In this document: positions 20,896 to 29,531 of the stretch, in pieces
How the letters are laid out: every line of letters starts with the position of its first letter
How positions within the stretch are numbered: the first letter of the stretch is position 1
Origin: Bordetella ansorpii
Lineage (GTDB): Bacteria > Pseudomonadota > Gammaproteobacteria > Burkholderiales > Burkholderiaceae_B
Length of the DNA stretch: 64,000 nt
Reading direction: 5' to 3'
Assembly: GCF_900078705.1 (NCBI RefSeq)
Contig: NZ_FKIF01000007.1
Coordinates: 620,001-684,000, forward strand
The notes under the pieces: generated by a model
What the model saw: the letters and a program-made list of their open reading frames with translations, nothing else
Told to the model about the DNA's origin: nothing
The model's database searches: none
Position numbers and translations under genes: made by a program

Positions 20896-21773
20896 CGAAG
20901 GAAAAGGTACGTATCGACCTGCGCGCCGATCTGGAGTACGAAATCGGTCCTTATGGCGCGGATTTCATCTTCAACATCCATGCCGCCCATACCCCCCGCC
21001 AGTCGGTGTCCAGCGAACACGTGTCGCTGAACCAGCCCATTGCTGTCGACGTCCAGACAGAGGTGTTGACCGGAAACCGCTACATGCGGCTGCGCGCCAT
21101 GCCGGGCCCGCTGAAGGTGGCCTATCGTGCCACCCTCGAACTACAGCACCATCGCGCAGAGCCGGACCGGCTACCCGAGGTGGCCATCCGCGACCTGCCC
21201 CTGGCCACGCTGGGATACCTGTATCCCAGCCGCTACTGCGAATCGGACAAGCTCATGAGAATCGCCATGAAGCAGTTCGGCCGTATGGCGCCGGGGTATG
21301 CCCGGGTTCAGGCCATCATGGCCTGGGTGCAGAAGGAAATTACCTACTTGCCGAACACGTCGGGGTCCAGCACGTCGGCAGTCGACACCTTGCTGGGCCA
21401 GGCCGGCGTGTGCCGGGACTTCGCCCATCTGATGATCACCCTATGCCGGTGCCTGAACATCCCCGCGCGCTTCACCACGGGCACCGACTATGGCGCCGAT
21501 CCAGCGATCGGTCCACCAGATTTCCATGCCTACGTCGAAGCCTACGTCGGGGACCGGTGGTACATCTTCGATCCATCGGGCACTGGCGTGCCGATGGGTT
21601 TCGTGCGGATAGGCACGGGCCGGGATGCCGCGGACGTGTCGTTCGCGACGATGTTTGGCGACGTCACGCCCAGCACCGGACCGAAGGTGCACGCCGTCGC
21701 CATGGAGGACATTCCAGCCGGCGTCGTCCGGCCTTATCTCACGCACTACGCCATCTCAACGGATACGCCCTAG
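20892..21773 (+). CDS. Transglutaminase-like cysteine protein
   Basis: Product of 293 residues with an N-terminal beta-rich domain and a transglutaminase-like core. The catalytic triad is visible: Cys174 in [10 protein letters not shown], His212 in [10 protein letters not shown] and Asp227 in YIFDPSG. Bacterial members act as proteases, amidases or cross-linking enzymes, so the activity here is open. The start at 20892 overlaps the metallopeptidase stop; the family N-terminus begins at once with [10 protein letters not shown]. Coupling with a zinc metallopeptidase suggests the two act on the same, unknown, substrate. No signal peptide is seen. Confidence 0.85.
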   Translation: MTKEKVRIDLRADLEYEIGPYGADFIFNIHAAHTPRQSVSSEHVSLNQPIAVDVQTEVLTGNRYMRLRAMPGPLKVAYRATLELQHHRAEPDRLPEVAIRDLPLATLGYLYPSRYCESDKLMRIAMKQFGRMAPGYARVQAIMAWVQKEITYLPNTSGSSTSAVDTLLGQAGVCRDFAHLMITLCRCLNIPARFTTGTDYGADPAIGPPDFHAYVEAYVGDRWYIFDPSGTGVPMGFVRIGTGRDAADVSFATMFGDVTPSTGPKVHAVAMEDIPAGVVRPYLTHYAISTDTP

Positions 21774-21966
21774 ACGGCGGCGGCGCTGCCCGATGCCCAG
21801 GCCACGCGCGGTATCCGCCAGATCGTGCCGCCATTTGCGCCGGGCAGCGGCCGCCGCGAGCCCGCGCATCGCCGTGGGCGCGGCCAGGCGGAGCCCGGCC
21901 TCGGTTCTTTGGTACCCTTGTGACCCCGAGCGCATGGCGCCTTGCCCTACCCTGATGTCCCCCACC

Positions 21967-22416
21967 ATGAATTCCGTCGACCTGAAGATCCTGGACGCGC
22001 GCATGCGCGAGTACCTGCCCGCCTATGCCACGCCCGGCTCGGCCGGCCTGGACCTGCGCGCCTGCCTGGATGCGCCGCTGACCATCGCCCCCGGCGCCAC
22101 GGTGCTGGTGCCCACGGGCCTGGCCATCCACCTCGCCGATCCCGGTTACGCCGCGATGATCCTGCCGCGCTCGGGCCTGGGCCACAAGCACGGCATCGTG
22201 CTGGGCAACCTGGTCGGCCTGATCGACTCCGATTACCAGGGCCAGTTGATGGTCTCGACCTGGAACCGTGGCGCCGCCGAATTCACCTTGCAGCCCATGG
22301 ACCGCCTGGCCCAGCTGGTGATCGTGCCGGTGCTGCAGGTGTCGTTCAATGTGGTCGATGACTTCGATGCGTCCGATCGCGGCGCCAGCGGCTTCGGCAG
22401 CACGGGGCGCGGCTGA
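21967..22416 (+). CDS. dut: Deoxyuridine 5'-triphosphate nucleotidohydrolase (dUTPase)
   Basis: Trimeric enzyme hydrolysing dUTP to dUMP and pyrophosphate. All five family motifs can be followed in the 149-residue product: [35 protein letters not shown], a [12 protein letters not shown] stretch and the C-terminal [10 protein letters not shown] loop. The ATG at 21967 gives [10 protein letters not shown], matching family N-termini; an ATG four codons earlier (21955) is possible. In many proteobacteria dut follows coaBC directly; here 5.3 kb separates them. Confidence 0.95.
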   Translation: MNSVDLKILDARMREYLPAYATPGSAGLDLRACLDAPLTIAPGATVLVPTGLAIHLADPGYAAMILPRSGLGHKHGIVLGNLVGLIDSDYQGQLMVSTWNRGAAEFTLQPMDRLAQLVIVPVLQVSFNVVDDFDASDRGASGFGSTGRG

Positions 22417-22581
22417 GGGCGGACTGCCCGGGCAGTCCTTGAGACAAGCCATCTGGCGCGCGCGGGTTCGGCCCGCGCCACGTCCGCGCGGCGCCAATGG
22501 CGCCGCTGCCGGCTCGCCACGGCATCAGACATATTGCAAGGCAGGCCGGGATACCGCGCACCAGGCGTCCCGGCCCAGGCC

Positions 22582-23691
22582 TCAACGCTGACCCGTCCGG
22601 ATATCCCCGAACAACGCCTTCTGGTCGCGCGGCTGCGAGCGCCAGTACTGATGCGGGGCCTTCACCTGCGCGCCCAGTTCGGCCGCGGCATGCCAGGCCC
22701 AGCGCGGGTCATACAGCATGCCGCGCGCCAGCGCGATCATGTCCGCCTGCTCTTCCTGCAGGATCTGCTCGGCCTGCCGCGCCTCGGTGATCAGGCCCAC
22801 CGCCATCGTCGGCAGGCCCGTCTCGCGCTTGATCCGCTGCGCGAACGGCACCTGGTATCCCGGCCCCAGCGTGATCTGCTGGCGCGGCGACACGCCGCCG
22901 CTGGACGCATCCATGAAATCGCAGCCCAGCGCCTTCAAGGCCTGGGCGAACGCCACGGTCTGGCCGGCGTCCCAGCCGCCATCGACCCAGTCGGTGGCCG
23001 ACACGCGCACGCCCAGCGTCTTGGCGGGCAATGCCGCGCGGACCGCCTGGAATACTTCCAGCGGAAAGCGCATGCGGTTCTCGAGCGGGCCGCCATACGC
23101 ATCGTCGCGCCGGTTGGAGATCGGCGACAGGAACTCGTGCAGCAGATAGCCGTGCGCGGCGTGCAGCTCGATCACCTCGAAGCCCAGCCGGTCGGCGCGC
23201 AGCGCGCTGTCGACGAAGGCCTGCTTGATGCGCGCCAGGCCCTCGGCGTCCAGGGCGCGCGGCGGCAGTTCGCTGTCCAGGTGCGGCACCGCGGACGGCG
23301 CATGCGCGAGCCAGCCGCCCTCGGCCACCGGGATCTGCTGGCCGCCTTCCCACGGCGCCCGGCTGGAGGCCTTGCGGCCGGCGTGGCCCAGCTGGATGCC
23401 CAGCCTGATCGGCGAATGGCGGCGGATCGCCTGCACGACCGCCGCCAGGGCGGCTTCGGTTTCATCCGACCACAGGCCCAGGTCGCCCGGGGTGATGCGG
23501 CCGTCGGATTCGACGGCGGTGGCCTCGACGATCAGCAGGCCGGCGCCCGACAAGGCCAGATGGCCCAGGTGGATCATGTGCCAATCGTTGGCACAGCCTT
23601 CCTGGGCGGAGTACTGGCACATGGGAGCGATGATGACGCGGTTGTCCAGCGTGACGTTGCCGAGCTGGATGGGGGAGAAAAGCAGGCTCAT
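22582..23691 (-). CDS. namA: NADPH-dependent flavin oxidoreductase, Old Yellow Enzyme family (YqjM/NamA type)
   Basis: FMN-binding TIM-barrel ene-reductase of 369 residues. Visible features are the N-terminal PIQLGNVTLDNRVIIAPMCQYSA with the cysteine typical of the YqjM subgroup, LGHAGRKAS, the active-site HAAHGYLLHEFLSP, SNRRDDAYGG and the phosphate-binding GLIT region near the end. The ATG at 23691 starts MSLLFSPIQLG, in line with relatives. Substrates of such enzymes are activated alkenes; the natural one is unknown. It is convergent with dut and sits downstream of the Ehu-like transporter with a 189-base gap that shows no gene. Confidence 0.9.
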   Translation of the reverse strand: MSLLFSPIQLGNVTLDNRVIIAPMCQYSAQEGCANDWHMIHLGHLALSGAGLLIVEATAVESDGRITPGDLGLWSDETEAALAAVVQAIRRHSPIRLGIQLGHAGRKASSRAPWEGGQQIPVAEGGWLAHAPSAVPHLDSELPPRALDAEGLARIKQAFVDSALRADRLGFEVIELHAAHGYLLHEFLSPISNRRDDAYGGPLENRMRFPLEVFQAVRAALPAKTLGVRVSATDWVDGGWDAGQTVAFAQALKALGCDFMDASSGGVSPRQQITLGPGYQVPFAQRIKRETGLPTMAVGLITEARQAEQILQEEQADMIALARGMLYDPRWAWHAAAELGAQVKAPHQYWRSQPRDQKALFGDIRTGQR

Positions 23692-23880
23692 GGGGTTCCT
23701 ACGCGCGTGGCGATCCGGGCGGCGCCCGTGACGGCCCGGCTGCGCTCGATGCGGCGTGCCGGGACGGAAAGGCCCAAGCATAGCCGCGCCCACGCGCCGC
23801 CGCCGCCATCGCCATGCCGCGATGACGGTTATGCGCGGCCAGGCATGCCCGGCTGGCCGCATCCCGCAACCGCCAGCGGC

Positions 23881-24651
23881 CTATTCCGCCTCGATCACCG
23901 ATTGCAGGAACTGCTGCGTGCGCGCCTCTTTCGGCGCGCTGAACAGCGTGGCCGATTCGGCGTCTTCCACGATGTTGCCTTCGTCGAAGAACAGCGTGCG
24001 GTCGGACGAGCGCTCGGCGAATTTCATCTGGTGGGTGACGATGAGCATGGTCATGGTGCGCTTGGCCGACAGATCGCGCATGATCTGCAGGATGCCGCCC
24101 ACCAGCTCCGGATCCAGCGCCGAGGTCACTTCGTCGAACAGCATGATCTCGGGCCGCATGGCCAGCGCGCGGGCGATCCCCACGCGCTGCTTCTGGCCAC
24201 CCGACAACTGCGCCGGATAGGCATCCAGCTTGTCGCCCAGGCCGACCAGTTCCAGGTATTCGCGGCCGCGCGTCACGGCCTCGTCGCGGCTGATGCCCTC
24301 GACGTGGATGGGCGCCTCGATCACGTTGCCCAGCGCGGTCTTGTGCGGGAACAGGTTGAAGTGCTGGAATACCATGCCGATCTTGCCGCGCACCTTGCGC
24401 ACGTGCGAAGAATGCGGGCCCATGACATTGCCGCTGGCGTCGTGCCACATGGGCTCGCCGTCGATCTCGATCTCGCCGCTGGTGGGCCGGTCCAGCGTCA
24501 TCAGCATGCGCAGCAGCGTGGACTTGCCCGACCCCGAGGGCCCGATCACCGAGACGGTCTGCCCCGAGGGAATCTCCAGGTCGATGCCGCGCAGCACTTC
24601 CAGGTCGCCATATCGCTTGGTCAATTTCTTCAGCGTGATGCTTGCGCTCAT
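23881..24651 (-). CDS. ehuA: Polar amino-acid/ectoine-type ABC transporter, ATP-binding protein
   Basis: ATPase of an importer, 256 residues: Walker A GPSGSGKST (about 37-45), Q-loop in VFQHFNLFPH, signature LSGGQKQRVGIARAL, Walker B IMLFDEVTSALDP and switch His in VTHQM. The VTSALDP form is typical of polar-amino-acid transporters. It overlaps the ehuD-like permease gene by ATGA and is last in the order binding protein, two permeases, ATPase. The ectoine assignment comes from the binding protein; other small zwitterions are possible. Confidence 0.8.
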   Translation of the reverse strand: MSASITLKKLTKRYGDLEVLRGIDLEIPSGQTVSVIGPSGSGKSTLLRMLMTLDRPTSGEIEIDGEPMWHDASGNVMGPHSSHVRKVRGKIGMVFQHFNLFPHKTALGNVIEAPIHVEGISRDEAVTRGREYLELVGLGDKLDAYPAQLSGGQKQRVGIARALAMRPEIMLFDEVTSALDPELVGGILQIMRDLSAKRTMTMLIVTHQMKFAERSSDRTLFFDEGNIVEDAESATLFSAPKEARTQQFLQSVIEAE

Positions 24652-25319
24652 CGTTTTCCTCCAATCAGTTTCAGACGGCCTTCCACGCGGCGCACGCACC
24701 ACGCGGCGGCCAGGCTAAGCACCAGGAACATCACCCCCACCATGGTCAGCGGCTCGGTGTAGCGGAAGGTGCTCGACCCGATCATCTTGCTCTGCTGCAG
24801 CAGCTCGACCACGGTGATGGCCGACAGCAGCGGCGTGTCCTTGAACATGGCCACCAGATAGTTGCCCAGCGCCGGCACCACGGGCGGAATGGCCTGCGGC
24901 AGCACCACGCCGACGGCGGTGCGCCAGCGCGACAGGTTCAACGCCGTGGCGGCCTCGACCTGCCCGCGCGGCACCGCCTCGATGCCGGCCCGGTAGACCT
25001 CGGCGCAGTACGCGGCGTAATGCACGCCCAACGCCAGGATGCCGGTGGTCAGCGGCGACAGGCTGATGCCGGTGACGGGCAGCACGTAGAACAGGAAATA
25101 CATCTGCACCAGCAGCGGCGTGCTGCGCACGAACTCGATGAACAGCGCGGCGGGAGCCGAGACGATCCACAAGGGCGCGCGGCGCAGCATCGCCAGCACC
25201 AGGCCCAGCGTGACGGCCAGCAGCATGCCGATCACCGTGGCCTGCACCGTGATGACCAGGGCGTCGGCCAGGGTGGGCAGGATTTCGAATGCGAAATTCC
25301 AGTCGAATATCGGGTTCAT
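24648..25319 (-). CDS. ehuD: ABC transporter permease (EhuD-like)
   Basis: Inner-membrane permease of 223 residues of the His/Glu/Gln family. It has about five hydrophobic spans, the EFVRSTPLLVQMYFLFYVLP segment near 62-81, and the ATPase-contacting EAA-type loop EAATALNLSRWRTAVGVVLPQAI. Start and stop overlap its neighbours by ATGA, which indicates tight translational coupling with ehuC and ehuA. It is expected to pair with the ehuC product as a heterodimeric channel. Confidence 0.82.
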   Translation of the reverse strand: MNPIFDWNFAFEILPTLADALVITVQATVIGMLLAVTLGLVLAMLRRAPLWIVSAPAALFIEFVRSTPLLVQMYFLFYVLPVTGISLSPLTTGILALGVHYAAYCAEVYRAGIEAVPRGQVEAATALNLSRWRTAVGVVLPQAIPPVVPALGNYLVAMFKDTPLLSAITVVELLQQSKMIGSSTFRYTEPLTMVGVMFLVLSLAAAWCVRRVEGRLKLIGGKR

Positions 25320-25957
25320 CGGACCTTGAACCTCCGTTCGAGCAGGCGGATGCCGCCCGTGATCAGCAGGGCCACCGCGAAGTACATCAACAGCACCGTC
25401 ACGAAGATGTCGGTGGTGCGCAGCGTATCGCTGCGCAGCAGTTGCCCGCGGAAGGTCAGGTCGGTGATGGTGATCAGCGACACCAGCGCGGTGTTCTTCA
25501 GCAGCTCGATGGCCAGATTGCCGGCGGGCGGCAGCATGGCGGGAAAGGCCTGCGGCAGCACCACGCGGCGCATGATCTGCCCGCGCGTGAAGTTCAACGC
25601 CAGGGCGGCCTCGCGCTGGCCCTGCGGCACCGCCGTGATGGCGCCGCGCACCACTTCCGCGCCGTAGGCCCCCGCATTGGCGGCCAGCACCACGATGCCG
25701 ACCAGCAGCGCGGGCAGCTTCACGCCCAGCAGCGGCAGCACGAAGTAGAACCAGAACAGCTGCACCAGCGCCGACGTGCCGCGAAAGACCTCCACGTACG
25801 TCATCGACACGCCGCGCACCAGCCGGCTGCCCGACATGCGGCCCAACCCGGCGGCCAGCGCCAATGGCACGGCCAGCAAGGCCGCTCCTATCGTGATCTG
25901 CAGCGTGACCGCCAGGCCTTCCAGCAGCGGCGGCAGTATGGAAACACTGTCATCCAT
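25316..25957 (-). CDS. ehuC: ABC transporter permease (EhuC-like)
   Basis: Second permease of the importer, 213 residues, five predicted spans, with YVEVFRGTSALVQLFWFYFVLP and the EAALALNFTRGQIMRRVVLPQAFPA loop that docks on the ATPase. It starts 15 bases after the binding-protein gene and ends by overlapping ehuD. Sequence likeness and order support the Ehu-type assignment. Confidence 0.82.
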   Translation of the reverse strand: MDDSVSILPPLLEGLAVTLQITIGAALLAVPLALAAGLGRMSGSRLVRGVSMTYVEVFRGTSALVQLFWFYFVLPLLGVKLPALLVGIVVLAANAGAYGAEVVRGAITAVPQGQREAALALNFTRGQIMRRVVLPQAFPAMLPPAGNLAIELLKNTALVSLITITDLTFRGQLLRSDTLRTTDIFVTVLLMYFAVALLITGGIRLLERRFKVR

Positions 25958-25972
25958 GTGTCTGGCTCCCCG

Positions 25973-26914
25973 TTATTTCGCGCCGCACAGCTTGGCCGCC
26001 GTCACGTCGCCCGGCAATTCCGCCTTGCTGAAGCCGAAGGGCTCGACCAGCTTGCGATGCGCTTCGCTGCCGATCAGCTTGGCCAGTTCGGCATTGAAGG
26101 CGTCGGCGAAGGCCTGGTCTTCCTTGCGGAAGGCATAGGCGCCGTAGCCGCGCACGTCCGCCCCCTCGATGACGGGATCGGTGAAGGGGTCGGCGCGCTC
26201 CACCGGCTGGTCGGTCACCTTGGTCATCAGGTCGGCGATGGTCAGCGCCGTGGCCGCGTAGGCATCCGCGCGGCCCGCCTGCACGCCGGACAGCGCGCTG
26301 ACGGCGTCAGGAAATACGATGACGCGATCGGATGGGATCTCCAGCTTCTCGGCGTATTCGCCCTCGATGGCGCCCACCACGACGCCCAGGCGGGCGTCCT
26401 GGCTTTTCAGCACGTCTTCGTAGCTGTGCAGGTTCTTGGGGTTGCCCTTCCGCACCAGGAAGGCCTCGCCCACGCCATAGGTGGGATTGGAAAAGGCCAC
26501 CTGCTCGCAGCGCGTGGGAGTGACGTACATGCCGGCCGCGATGATGTCGAAGCGCTTGGCCTGCAGGCCAGGGATCAGCGAACCGAACTCGGTCAGCACG
26601 CCCTCCACTTCGTTCACGCCCATCCGCTTGAGCACGACTCGGGCGATTTCGACGGACTCGCCGGTGACTTTCGCCTCCTTGCTGTCCATGTACGCATAGG
26701 GCGCTTCGTTGGCGTAGCCGATGCGGATGGTGCCGGCCTTGCGGGCAGCGGCCAGGGTGTCGCCACCGGCGGACGCGTCCGACTGCGCGGCCGTGGCCGG
26801 CTTGGCGGCGCTGGCGCTATCGCCCGCGCCGCTGCGGGAATCGCACGCGGCCAGCGCCAGCGTCAGTCCAGCCGCCAGCAAAAGCCGTTTCGCGGCGGGG
26901 GCATGAAGTGCCAT
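25973..26914 (-). CDS. ehuB: Ectoine-type ABC transporter substrate-binding lipoprotein (EhuB-like)
   Basis: Periplasmic binding protein of 313 residues with a lipoprotein signal: basic start, hydrophobic core and lipobox LAAC (Cys24), then a Ser/Ala-rich linker to about residue 52. The mature part has the family marks GTIRIGYANEAPYAYM, TEFGSLIPGLQAKRFDIIAAGMYVTPTRCEQVAFSNPTYG and a C-terminal VEPFGFS. From memory of the Sinorhizobium EhuB structure, three aromatic residues cage the ectoine ring; the matching positions here appear to be Tyr, Phe and Tyr, so an aromatic cage is kept. A strong ribosome-binding site (GGAGGAAAAGAAC before ATG) marks the start. No ectoine-degradation genes are adjacent. 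Confidence 0.75.
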   Translation of the reverse strand: MALHAPAAKRLLLAAGLTLALAACDSRSGAGDSASAAKPATAAQSDASAGGDTLAAARKAGTIRIGYANEAPYAYMDSKEAKVTGESVEIARVVLKRMGVNEVEGVLTEFGSLIPGLQAKRFDIIAAGMYVTPTRCEQVAFSNPTYGVGEAFLVRKGNPKNLHSYEDVLKSQDARLGVVVGAIEGEYAEKLEIPSDRVIVFPDAVSALSGVQAGRADAYAATALTIADLMTKVTDQPVERADPFTDPVIEGADVRGYGAYAFRKEDQAFADAFNAELAKLIGSEAHRKLVEPFGFSKAELPGDVTAAKLCGAK

Positions 26915-26954
26915 GTTCTTTTCCTCCCATGATTTGTAGCGAAATTGATTTTCT

Positions 26955-26981
26955 CAAAATGATATCCCATCAAATCATTTG
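26955..26981. promoter_or_regulatory. Inverted repeat in the AT-rich region upstream of ehuB
   Basis: CAAAATGAT at 26955-26963 and ATCATTTG at 26974-26981 form an imperfect inverted repeat with a 10-base spacer. It lies 40 bases upstream of ehuB in an unusually AT-rich stretch (26930-27000) that should contain the promoter of the transporter operon. A regulator-binding role is inferred. Confidence 0.4.
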
Positions 26982-27000
26982 AATACGAATCATATGTCAC

Positions 27001-27030
27001 AAAAAAGAAGGCAGGCGCGTGCCTGCCTTC
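27001..27030 (-). terminator. Rho-independent terminator of the binding-protein gene
   Basis: Perfect 10-bp stem GAAGGCAGGC / GCCTGCCTTC with a four-base loop. On the minus strand it is followed by TTTTTT. It starts 45 bases after the stop codon at 27075 and separates that gene from the ehu-like operon. Confidence 0.92.
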
Positions 27031-27074
27031 CAGGGAGATAGCGCGCCGCGGGGCGCGAAGCACGTAACCAAACG

Positions 27075-28232
27075 CTATTGCTGGGCGTACGAAAAGCGCC
27101 CGTTGCGCACCACGCCCATCACGCGGGCGCGTTCGTCGAAGCCCTGGTGATCCTTGGCCGAGATGTTCAGCACGCCATTGGGCACGATCAGGTCTTTCGT
27201 GTTTTCCAGCGCATCGCGCAGGGCCTTGCGGAACTCGGGCGTGCCGGGCTTGGCGCCCGTCTTCAGCGCGCGGCCCACGGCGGAATCCAGCAGCATCCAG
27301 GCTCCGTAGGCGTCACCCGCGAACTGGGTCAGCGTGTTGGCGCCGTACTGGGCTTCGTACTTGTCGGCGAACGCCACGGCTACCTGCTTCACCGGGTTGC
27401 CGTCCGGCAACTCGCGCGCCACCACGCCCGGGCCGGTGGGGAACAGCGTGCCCTCGACGTCCTTGCCACCCACCTGCAGAAACTCCAGGGTGCCGACACC
27501 GTGGGTCTGGTAGATGGTGCCGGTGTAACCGCGCTCGAGCAGCGTCTTCTGCGGCAGCGCGGCGGGCGTTCCCGCCCCCGCGACCAGCACGGCGTCGGGC
27601 TTGGCCGCGATGATCTTCAGCGCCTGGCCCACCACCGAGGCGTCGGTGCGCTGGAAACGCTCCTGCGCCACGATCTTCACGCTGTCGCCGGCGGCGGCGT
27701 TGAAGGCCTGCCACCAACTGTCGCCATAGGAATCGCCGAAACCGATGAAGCCCACCGTATGCACGCCCTTGCGCTTCATGTCCTCGACCAGCACCGACGC
27801 CATCAGCGTATCGTTCTGCGGCATCTTGAAAGCCCATTGGCGCTTGGGATCCGTTTGCGGCTCGACGATGACGGCCGAGGCGGCCAGCGCCACCATCGGC
27901 GTGCCCGTCTCGGCCAGCACGTCCAGGCCGGCCACGGCGGCAGCCGTGGTGTTGGGGCCGACGATGGCGTCGACCTTGTCCTCGGAGGTCAGCTTGCGCA
28001 TGTTGCGCACCGAACGGCTGACGTCGGTGGCATCGTCCAGCACGACATAGCGCGCCGGTTCGCCGCCCAGCGTGGCCGGCCACATGCGCACGGCGTTGTT
28101 GCTCTGGATGCCGATGGCGGCGGCGGGGCCTGTCGTGGACAGGTCCACGCCGATGACCACTTCGGCCTGGGCGGACAGGGCGGGAAGCGCGACCGCGACG
28201 ACGGCGGCAAGGCGGGCAAGCGCGTGAGACAT
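27075..28232 (-). CDS. Periplasmic substrate-binding protein, Leu/Ile/Val-BP family (orphan)
   Basis: Product of 385 residues with a signal peptide (core LAAVVAVALPALSAQA, cleavage before EVV) and the type I periplasmic-binding fold: VVIGVDLSTTGPAAAIGIQ at the start, IVGPNTTAAAVAGLDVLAE, GFGDSYGDSWWQAF, and GDAYGAWMLLDSAV. The ATG at 28232 begins directly with the signal peptide. Relatives feed branched-chain amino-acid or aromatic-compound ABC importers, but no permease or ATPase gene of that class is nearby and the gene has its own terminator. The ligand is unknown. Confidence 0.85.
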   Translation of the reverse strand: MSHALARLAAVVAVALPALSAQAEVVIGVDLSTTGPAAAIGIQSNNAVRMWPATLGGEPARYVVLDDATDVSRSVRNMRKLTSEDKVDAIVGPNTTAAAVAGLDVLAETGTPMVALAASAVIVEPQTDPKRQWAFKMPQNDTLMASVLVEDMKRKGVHTVGFIGFGDSYGDSWWQAFNAAAGDSVKIVAQERFQRTDASVVGQALKIIAAKPDAVLVAGAGTPAALPQKTLLERGYTGTIYQTHGVGTLEFLQVGGKDVEGTLFPTGPGVVARELPDGNPVKQVAVAFADKYEAQYGANTLTQFAGDAYGAWMLLDSAVGRALKTGAKPGTPEFRKALRDALENTKDLIVPNGVLNISAKDHQGFDERARVMGVVRNGRFSYAQQ

Positions 28233-28371
28233 TGAGGGGATCCGGTGGGGTTGGTCGATGGTTGGCGGCGGCCAGGCGCGTGCGGCACACGCGCCAGATA
28301 GTCGCAAAAACGTCATTGTGCCTCAACGGATCACCCTGCCGTCACAGGGTTGCCACGTAGTCCTGCCCCGC

Positions 28372-29391
28372 TCAGGCCTGGTTTTTGCGCGCCGGCGCGG
28401 CGCCGTGCGCGGGACCGTCCCCGGACGGGATGCCGCCCGACGGGCCACGGACGGCCGGATCGGCGACAGCCTCATATACCCGCGCGGCCAGCGCCAGGTC
28501 TTCCAGCGCGCTGCCCACGGCCTTGAACACGGTGATCTCGGCGTCGTCGGCGCGGCCCGGCACGCGGCCCGCCACCAGGTCGAACAGCGTGCCCCGCAAA
28601 CCGTCGCGCGCCAGCGTGCCGGCGGCGAAGGCCGCCAGCAGATCGCCCGCCTTCGTGGGCGCCTCGTCGGTGTCCACGTAGACCGACGCCCGGGCAAAGC
28701 AATCGGCATCGGCCTCGATCATCTCGGGCTTGAAACTGCCGACCAGATCCAGGTGCGTGCCCGGACGCAGCCATGCGCCCCGCACCAGCGGCTCGGTGGA
28801 CAGCGTCGCGCAACTGACGATGTCGGCTTGGCGCACCGCCTGCTCCAGGCCGGTCACCGCCTGGGCATCCATGCCCTGCTCCGCCAGCGTCCGCGCCAAC
28901 GCTTGCGCCCCCGCGGGCCGCACGTTCCACACCAACACCCGCTCGATCGGCCGCACCGCGCGCATCGCCTGGGCGAGCAACCCGGCAATGCGGCCCGAAC
29001 CGACGATCAGCAAGGTGCGCGCGTCCGTGCGCGCCAGGTAGGACGCCCCCAGCGCGGCCGCGCCGGCGGTGCGGAAGGCTGTCACCACATCGCCGTCCAC
29101 CTGGGCCAGCGGCACGCCCGTGCTGGCGCTGTACAGCGTATAGGTGGCGTGCAGGCCTGGCAGGCCCTGGCGCGTGTTCCCGGGAAAAATGTTGATGATC
29201 TTTACACCGAAATATCCCTGCGCGTTCCAGGCGGGCATGATCAGCGAGGTGCCATGCGCGCCGCCGGACTCGATGGCGTGCACGTGGCGCGGCGGCACCG
29301 TCACCCCGCCGCGGAAGGCCTCGCGCAAGACGGGAATCACCGAGTCGAAAGCCAGCGCGCCGCGCGTGGCGGCGGTATCGATCACCAGCAT
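28372..29391 (-). CDS. Ornithine cyclodeaminase / mu-crystallin family protein
   Basis: NAD(P)-dependent protein of 339 residues. Visible are PPRHVHAI, SLIMPAWNAQGYFGVKIINIFPGN, a Rossmann segment LLIVGSGRIAGLLAQAMRAV (about 148-167), SCATLSTEPLVRG and the DLVGSFKPEM motif. Family members include ornithine cyclodeaminase, delta-1-pyrroline-2-carboxylate reductase, alanine dehydrogenase and the ectoine-catabolic EutC; I cannot tell which applies. The last ~25 residues are a Gly/Pro/Ala-rich tail. It is divergent from osmC. Confidence 0.82.
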   Translation of the reverse strand: MLVIDTAATRGALAFDSVIPVLREAFRGGVTVPPRHVHAIESGGAHGTSLIMPAWNAQGYFGVKIINIFPGNTRQGLPGLHATYTLYSASTGVPLAQVDGDVVTAFRTAGAAALGASYLARTDARTLLIVGSGRIAGLLAQAMRAVRPIERVLVWNVRPAGAQALARTLAEQGMDAQAVTGLEQAVRQADIVSCATLSTEPLVRGAWLRPGTHLDLVGSFKPEMIEADADCFARASVYVDTDEAPTKAGDLLAAFAAGTLARDGLRGTLFDLVAGRVPGRADDAEITVFKAVGSALEDLALAARVYEAVADPAVRGPSGGIPSGDGPAHGAAPARKNQA

Positions 29392-29531
29392 GGGAACAGC
29401 TCCAGGGCTATGGGGGCCGAAGCATTATCGCGTGCCTGGAAACCTGGCGGACACATTCCCGGCCGCGCGCCGCCGTATCATGGAAGACCCTTCCAGGGCG
29501 TCTTCACGCCCAACCTTTCAGGAGTGTCCCC

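Noticed and set aside
21774-21966. A small gene between the transglutaminase-like gene and dut
   Set aside because: Frames here are short and arginine/alanine-rich, with no ribosome-binding site; it is more likely the dut promoter region.
28372-29391. EutC, to complete an ectoine utilisation cluster with the Ehu-like importer
   Set aside because: The protein is only recognisably of the ornithine-cyclodeaminase family; it is separated by an unrelated gene and a terminator, and eutABDE are absent.
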